Positions 62,904 to 64,000 of a stretch of 64,000 nucleotides of DNA are shown piece after piece. The position numbers and the translations under genes are program-made. The first letter of the stretch is position 1. Each line of letters begins with the position of its first letter. Below the pieces are notes generated by a model. It searched no databases. It had not been told where the DNA came from and saw only the letters and a list, made by a program, of their open reading frames with translations. The DNA is from Pelodera strongyloides (lineage: Eukaryota; Nematoda; Chromadorea; Rhabditida; Rhabditidae): NCBI GenBank assembly GCA_036852015.1, contig JAANDG010000340.1, forward strand, positions 62,001 through 126,000, written 5' to 3'.

Positions 62904-64000
62904 CCTAATTGTAAGACGGAGAACTCTTTATAAAGTAATAAAAAATGAAGAACAAAGACTGCATGTGCCCTTCGATTAATTTTCGTCTTTCTTTGATTAA
63001 CCCCTTCCAATTAGGACGAGTTTTTTTTCCATTTAACCAATAATAAGAAGAAAGTAATTAATAATTGCTAATAATAAGATAATACTAATTAATAATTACT
63101 TTTGCCATTCATGTACAGCCTAAATATACCCTGAAAGACGCGTTACAAGTTGTATCTACGGCGTGCACTGTTAGCCCCGCCCACGTGCACACAGGCGCAC
63201 ACCAACACTCTTCCGCATGCTGGGCAAATTTTACAAATTTGGTCATACATTTGGTGAAAGTTGATATTTTGATCTGAAATTTTCGCAGGTAATGTAAAAT
63301 ATGCTCTTTTATCCAACTGGATCGAAAGAATTTCAATTTTTCGTCCAGGAACAAATTCAGGGTGGAAACCGAAAAAAGGGCTCTCGGATGAAACCCAAAC
63401 TATGTTAGCGCTATCGCGCTAACAAAGGATTTGGACAACCTAATATGTACTACTTTTCACTTCAACATGAAGCCTCTTTGGTCACGCGAATTTTTCGTTG
63501 TTGTTTAGGATTAGTGTCCACCACAGCTAGCATAGGGTAAACCAAACCTGCCTCACATTTTATTCGCATAATGCACATAAACATATTATGGCAAACTATA
63601 CGTTTGATGAGCTGAACCCTTACATGGACAATTGTGACCCCGATATGTGTCCGTTCAAATCTCTCACATAATCGGACACGAATCGGGCGCATATCGTGGA
63701 AACAAATCGGGCACATATCTTTTATTGTTTAAATTTCAGAACATGTTCCTAAAATGTACCGGATTATTTGTGATCTGGCACATTTCAGGACTTGCTCGGA
63801 CATTTATTGGGGAAGTAATCGGGCACAAATCGTTTTTGTTTTTTTGAAGAAAATCGGGCGCATACCGCGTTTCCTCTTTACTGGATAATCACTTCGTCCA
63901 ATAGTGCAATAGAAACTGAAAACCCCACAGACCACGTGAGTTTCCACCGGCGATTGTCATTAAAAAAGAGCTAATCGCCAAAGTACGCATTTGTGCGATT
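62904..64000. other. Intergenic stretch, no supported gene
   Basis: AT-rich. A hairpin GTTAGCGC/GCGCTAAC at about 63405-63423, with CCCAAACTAT beside it, repeats in inverse orientation a motif at about 15813. 63660-63870 contains five diverged AATCGGGCACA-type words. Confidence 0.5.

Noticed and set aside
37290..64000. Regular short repeats as a CRISPR-like array
   Set aside because: The repeats are inverted MITE arms and leader modules in a eukaryotic context, with no equal-length spacers.

Overview
This looks like chromosomal DNA of a nematode, probably a parasitic clade V (strongylid-like) worm; the genus cannot be fixed from sequence alone. The evidence is a recognisable major sperm protein (MSP) fragment, small introns ending in TTTTCAG-type acceptors, an RTE-type LINE, and a BEL/Pao element with a phlebovirus-type envelope gene of the kind known from nematode retroelements. 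Host genes are few and the window is dominated by nested transposons.

Host genes. A divergent HSP70-like gene lies on the + strand (nine exons, 3135-7184). A paralogue lies on the - strand: six exons with intact splice sites at 58793-55838, an exon matching exon 8 at 24291-24100 and an exon matching the terminal exon at 14554-13277. These - strand pieces are in the right order and phase, so they may be one gene of about 45 kb whose introns have filled with transposons; a match to exon 7 was not found. Both paralogues end in long, low-complexity, internally duplicated tails and converge tail to tail. Between 38995 and 40458 (- strand) is an unrecognised multi-exon gene fragment, with an antisense MSP fragment inside one of its introns. 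A tRNA-Glu-like gene with an Ala-type CGC anticodon sits at 2491-2563.

Mobile elements. Three LTR elements have target-site duplications (TSDs): Gypsy-A (17020-22515, - strand, TSD AATAG), Gypsy-B (29174-36986, + strand, TSD ATCA, long intact Gag-Pol frame) and a BEL/Pao element (46923-55113, + strand, TSD ACGGG, env present, integrase not found). There is also a 595-bp solo LTR (9538-10132), an RTE LINE (41902-44922, 9-bp TSD), several Helitron-like elements (start TCTTATTATATAAAG, end hairpin plus CTGG, inserted between A and T), a tRNA-derived SINE-like unit and about twenty foldback MITEs. The MITEs have TTAAAGG...CCTTTAA ends and TTAA target sites, and their nesting order can often be read from empty paralogous copies.

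Most unusual signal. The 5' leader (or R/U5 region) of each of the three LTR elements carries tandem hairpin modules in which the apical loop is conserved while the stem sequences differ and still pair. This suggests repeated structured RNA elements, perhaps for packaging, dimerisation or translation.
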